DNA of 8,179 nt from Nitriliruptoraceae bacterium. Its GTDB lineage: Bacteria > Actinomycetota > Nitriliruptoria > Nitriliruptorales > Nitriliruptoraceae. The stretch spans positions 1 through 8,179 of the forward strand of contig SLQK01000045.1 in NCBI GenBank assembly GCA_007131525.1, written 5' to 3'. A program made the position numbers and the translations under genes. Below are positions 5,648 through 8,179 of the stretch, one piece after another (positions within the stretch are counted from its first letter, which is position 1; each line of letters opens with the position of its first letter). A model generated the notes under the pieces. The model did no database searches, had not been told where the DNA came from, and worked only from the letters and a program-made list of their open reading frames with translations.

Positions 5648-7214
5648 TGGAGCGGCCCTCGGTCGCGCCGATGCGGTCGACGATGTGGTGGAGCACCTCG
5701 TCGGGCACCGCGTCGTCGAGGCTGAGCGCCATGATCGCCTCGCCCCCCATGGCGCTCCGGCCGACCTGCGCCGCCGCGATGTTGACCCCGGCCTCCCCGA
5801 AGCCGGTGCCCACGGCACCGATGATGCCGGGCCGATCCTCGTAGCGGAAGAAGCACATGTGCTGGGTCGGCTCGACGTCGACCGGGGTGTTCCAGACCTC
5901 GATCAGCCGCTCCCGGTTGCCGGGGAGGACCGTGCCGGCGACCCGGATCGGCCGTCCGTCCCGGCCGATGCCGGTCACCCGGAGCACGGACACGTAGTCC
6001 TCGGAGTGGGGGTCGGAGATCTCGCGGACGTTGATGCCGCGCTCCTCGGCGAGCAGGGGCGCGTTCACGAAGGTCACCGGCTCGGAGCACACCGCCGACA
6101 GCAGGCCCTTGAGCACCGACAACCCCAGGGTGCGCCCGTCGGCCTCGGCGATGTCGCCGAGGTACTCCACGGTCACGTCCCCCGACAGGCCGGTGTGGCT
6201 GAGCGCGGTGAGCAGGCGGCCGAGCTCGTCCCCGAGCGGCAGGTAGGGCTTGATCCGGTCGTCGATCGGGCCGCCCTGGACGTTGACGGCTGACGGGACG
6301 AACTCGCCGGCCAGGGCCAGGTTGACGAAGTCGGCGACCTGGGTGCCCGCCTTGTCCTGGGCCTCCTCGGTGGAGGCACCGAGGTGGGGGGTCACGATGA
6401 CGTTGTCGAGACCGAACAGCGGCGAGTCGGTGGTGGGCTCGGCGGCGAACACGTCCACCGCCGCGCCGGCGATGACGCCGGCGGCCAGCGCCTCGGCCAG
6501 GTCCGCCTCCACCACGATGCCGCCACGGGCGACGTTGATGAGCCGGGCGGTCGGCTTCATCCGTGCCAGCCGCTCGGCGTCGAGCAGCCCCACCGTCTCG
6601 GGGGTCTTGGGCAGGTGGATCGTGACGATGTCCGCCCGCTCCAGCACCTCATCGACGGTGGGGACCAGCTCGACGCCGAGCCGGGCGGCCCGCTCGGGCG
6701 CCACGAAGGGGTCGTAGGCGACCAGCCGCATGCCGAAGGCGTGGCACCGCTGGGCGACGAGCGTGCCGATCCGTCCGAGCCCGAGGACACCGAGGGTCTT
6801 GTCGTGCAGCTCGGTGCCGGTCCAGCGCGAGCGTTCCCAGCGCCCCTGGGTCAGGGCCGCGTGGGCCTGGGGGATGTTGCGGGACAACGCGAGCAGGAGC
6901 GCCACCGTGTGCTCGGCCGCGGAGATGATGTTGGACTGCGGCGCGTTGCAGACGATCACGCCGGACTTGGTGGCGGCGTCGACGTCGACGTTGTCGAGGC
7001 CGACCCCGGCGCGGGCGATGACCTTCAGCTCACCGGCGGCCGCGATGATGTCGGCGTCGATCCGTGTGGCCGACCGGACCACGATCCCGTGGTAGGGGCC
7101 GACGATGCCGACCAGCTCGTCCTTGCTGAGGCCGGTCCGCACATCGACGTCGTGCTCACGGGCGAGGGCGGCGATGCCGGCGTCGGCCAGCTCGTCAGCG
7201 ACCAGGATCTTCAC
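5634..7214 (-). CDS. serA: D-3-phosphoglycerate dehydrogenase, long type I form with ACT domain
   Basis: Catalyses the NAD-dependent first step of serine synthesis, 3-phosphoglycerate to 3-phosphohydroxypyruvate. Length is 526 residues, close to Mycobacterium tuberculosis SerA (529). Domains in order: split substrate-binding domain (about 1-95 and 285-310), Rossmann NAD domain with GLGRIG at 145-150 and D168 for the NAD ribose, an intervening (ASB) domain at about 315-450, and a C-terminal ACT domain from about 453. The catalytic residues are present: R230 (NVARGG), E259 (AAEP) and H277 (TPHLGAS). Serine-binding residues of the mycobacterial ACT domain appear conserved as Y458, D460 and N478, so serine feedback is likely. 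The start is GTG 7214, with GGAG at 7222-7225 seven bases upstream. Confidence 0.96.
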   Translation of the reverse strand: MKILVADELADAGIAALAREHDVDVRTGLSKDELVGIVGPYHGIVVRSATRIDADIIAAAGELKVIARAGVGLDNVDVDAATKSGVIVCNAPQSNIISAAEHTVALLLALSRNIPQAHAALTQGRWERSRWTGTELHDKTLGVLGLGRIGTLVAQRCHAFGMRLVAYDPFVAPERAARLGVELVPTVDEVLERADIVTIHLPKTPETVGLLDAERLARMKPTARLINVARGGIVVEADLAEALAAGVIAGAAVDVFAAEPTTDSPLFGLDNVIVTPHLGASTEEAQDKAGTQVADFVNLALAGEFVPSAVNVQGGPIDDRIKPYLPLGDELGRLLTALSHTGLSGDVTVEYLGDIAEADGRTLGLSVLKGLLSAVCSEPVTFVNAPLLAEERGINVREISDPHSEDYVSVLRVTGIGRDGRPIRVAGTVLPGNRERLIEVWNTPVDVEPTQHMCFFRYEDRPGIIGAVGTGFGEAGVNIAAAQVGRSAMGGEAIMALSLDDAVPDEVLHHIVDRIGATEGRSITLA

Positions 7215-7237
7215 GGTGCGACTCCAGGGTCGAGGGG

Positions 7238-7281
7238 GTCACCGGTGGCGGGCTCCCGGGTGGTCCGGGGTACCGGGTGAC
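7238..7281 (-). promoter_or_regulatory. Nested inverted repeat in the serA leader
   Basis: The outer arms are GTCACCGGT (7238-7246) and ACCGGGTGAC (7272-7281), complementary except for one bulged base. The inner arms are CCCGG (7255-7259) and CCGGG (7265-7269) around a 5-base loop. The structure lies between the candidate -10 box and the serA ribosome binding site. There is no T-tract, so a classic intrinsic terminator is unlikely. It may be a leader hairpin or an operator; no known riboswitch class is recognised. Confidence 0.4.
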
Positions 7282-7291
7282 GTTGCCCGCG

Positions 7292-7297
7292 ATCCTA
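7292..7297 (-). promoter_or_regulatory. Candidate serA -10 box
   Basis: TAGGAT on the minus strand fits the actinobacterial -10 pattern TAGRRT. No convincing -35 hexamer lies 16-19 bases upstream. It would start transcription about 70 bases before the serA GTG, just ahead of the nested inverted repeat. Confidence 0.35.
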
Positions 7298-7346
7298 CGG
7301 CGCCCACCAGGGTCCCTCGGCCCGGGAGCTGGGGACCTGTCCTCGC

Positions 7347-7778
7347 TCACCCGCTCCCGCGCTGGCGGGGCAGCTCGTCGACCTCCGGAGGCAGCTGGTT
7401 GATCAGCGTCGGGGTGGCCCGTGCCACGTAGGCCAGCACCAGGGCCTCGGCCTCCTCGGGCCAGCCCTGCTCGGTGACCGCCGCGGCCATGTGCTCCGCC
7501 CACCGCAGGGCCGCCTCGGGCGTGACGGGGAAGGGCGCGTGGCGCATCCGCAGGCGGGGGTGACCCCGTTCCTGCCCGTAGACGTCCCCACCGCCCCAGT
7601 ACTGGGCGAGGAACAGCGCCAGGTGCCGCTTGCCCGGGGTGAGATCCTCGGGGTACATCGGCCGCAGCAGCCCATCACGCTCGACCCGGTCGTAGAAGGC
7701 GTCGACCAGGGCCTCGAAGGCCGGCAGCCCGCCGACCGCGTCGTGGACCTGGTGGGGTTCGAGGGGTTCGGCGCGCAT
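7347..7778 (-). CDS. glbO: Group II truncated haemoglobin (trHbO type)
   Basis: A 143-residue 2-on-2 haem protein of the cytoplasm; the family binds O2 and NO and is implicated in redox or NO/peroxide chemistry. The proximal histidine is H80 in the near-invariant stretch GHPRLRMRHAPF. TyrB10 is Y29 (FYDRV), TyrCD1 is Y42 (YPED) and TrpG8 is W93, the distal-pocket set that defines group II and Mycobacterium GlbO. YWGGGDVY at 60-67 is also typical. The ATG at 7778 shares one base with the stop of the upstream acetyltransferase (TGATG), and I see no strong ribosome binding site, so translation is probably coupled. The C-terminal tail ends with a polar LPRQRGSG stretch. Confidence 0.95.
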   Translation of the reverse strand: MRAEPLEPHQVHDAVGGLPAFEALVDAFYDRVERDGLLRPMYPEDLTPGKRHLALFLAQYWGGGDVYGQERGHPRLRMRHAPFPVTPEAALRWAEHMAAAVTEQGWPEEAEALVLAYVARATPTLINQLPPEVDELPRQRGSG

Positions 7779-8179
7779 CACACGGGCCGTTCGTAGTAGG
7801 CGACGTCGAGGTACCGGCCGAACTTGTAGCCGGCCTCGGTCAACCGGCCACGCAGGACGAACCCGTGCCGCTCGTGGAAGGCGACCGAGACGTCGTTCGG
7901 CAGCGCCACGATCGAGTAGGCGCGGTGGAAGCGCTGATCCGTCTCCAGCTGGGCGAGGAGCGCGGTGTACAGCGCGCTGCCGACCCCGCCCCCCGTGCCG
8001 TCCGGCGCGACGTACACGCTCAGCTCGACCGAGCGGGCGTAGGCCGGCTTCTCGCGGAAGGGCTGGGTCTCCACGTAGCCCGTCACCGCGCCCTCCACCT
8101 CGGCGACCAGCAGGTGGTAGGGCCCGCGCACGACATGGGCGTCGAACCGCTCCTGCCACTGCCGGGGGGTGCGGACCTC
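7778..8179 (-). CDS. GNAT N-acetyltransferase, phosphinothricin acetyltransferase-like, 5' end outside window
   Basis: The last 133 codons are visible and the frame is open to the right edge, so the true start lies outside; a GTG at 8131 is internal. The order of segments matches the Pat/Bar and methionine sulfoximine acetyltransferase family: TPRQWQERF, YHLLVAEVEGAVTGY, REKPAYARSVELSVYV, the acetyl-CoA loop DGTGGGVGSAL, VALPNDVSVAFHERHGF and GYKFGRYLDV. E52 and H102 of the fragment correspond to the catalytic Glu and His proposed for this family. In the CoA loop the usual Q/R-x-x-G-x-G begins with Thr instead (TGGGVG). Natural substrates are often methionine derivatives or other amino acids rather than phosphinothricin, so the substrate stays open. 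It is coupled to glbO through TGATG. Confidence 0.9.
   Translation of the reverse strand, partial: EVRTPRQWQERFDAHVVRGPYHLLVAEVEGAVTGYVETQPFREKPAYARSVELSVYVAPDGTGGGVGSALYTALLAQLETDQRFHRAYSIVALPNDVSVAFHERHGFVLRGRLTEAGYKFGRYLDVAYYERPV

Noticed and set aside
1..8179. Search for tRNA, rRNA, CRISPR, insertion sequence, attachment site or prophage signals
   Set aside because: Nothing seen by eye; the gaps are short and the genes are core metabolism with no sign of recent transfer.

Overview
The window is very GC-rich DNA with short intergenic gaps, frequent GTG starts and strong Shine-Dalgarno sites. The gene content (fabD-led fatty-acid operon, long SerA with ASB and ACT domains, group II truncated haemoglobin close to mycobacterial GlbO) points to an actinomycete. 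I cannot place it more precisely, although fabG lying inside the fab cluster is unlike the usual Streptomyces or Mycobacterium layout. No RNA genes, CRISPR arrays, transposons or prophage genes are visible, and no gap exceeds 300 bases.

Layout. (1) Positions 1-3746, minus strand: a type II fatty-acid synthase operon read right to left, fabD, fabH, fabG, acpP, fabF. fabF runs off the left edge with its first 194 codons present. FabD loads malonyl onto ACP, FabH primes the chain, FabG reduces the ketoacyl-ACP, AcpP carries the intermediates and FabF elongates. The fabH/fabG and acpP/fabF junctions overlap (TGATG and GTGA). fabH and acpP instead follow C-rich, G-poor spacers of about 120-150 bases and have their own strong ribosome binding sites. 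(2) Positions 3747-3933: a divergent control region holding a perfect 11-6-11 inverted repeat and a hairpin in the fabD leader. (3) Positions 3934-5647, plus strand: kynureninase (kynU) followed by an unrecognised four-helix membrane protein, probably one transcript. (4) Positions 5634-7214, minus strand: serA, 3-phosphoglycerate dehydrogenase, whose end overlaps the membrane gene tail to tail by 14 bases. (5) Positions 7215-7346: the serA leader, with a candidate -10 box and a nested inverted repeat. (6) Positions 7347-8179, minus strand: a translationally coupled pair, a GNAT acetyltransferase of the phosphinothricin acetyltransferase type (5' end outside the window) and a group II truncated haemoglobin.

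Overall this is mostly core metabolism: fatty acids, serine, and tryptophan/kynurenine breakdown. I see no convincing new multi-gene system. The points most worth a second look are in non-coding DNA: the palindrome shared by the fab and kynU promoters, the fabD leader hairpin whose loop is complementary to the fabD ribosome binding site, the repeat-bearing C-rich spacer before acpP, and the nested hairpin in the serA leader.
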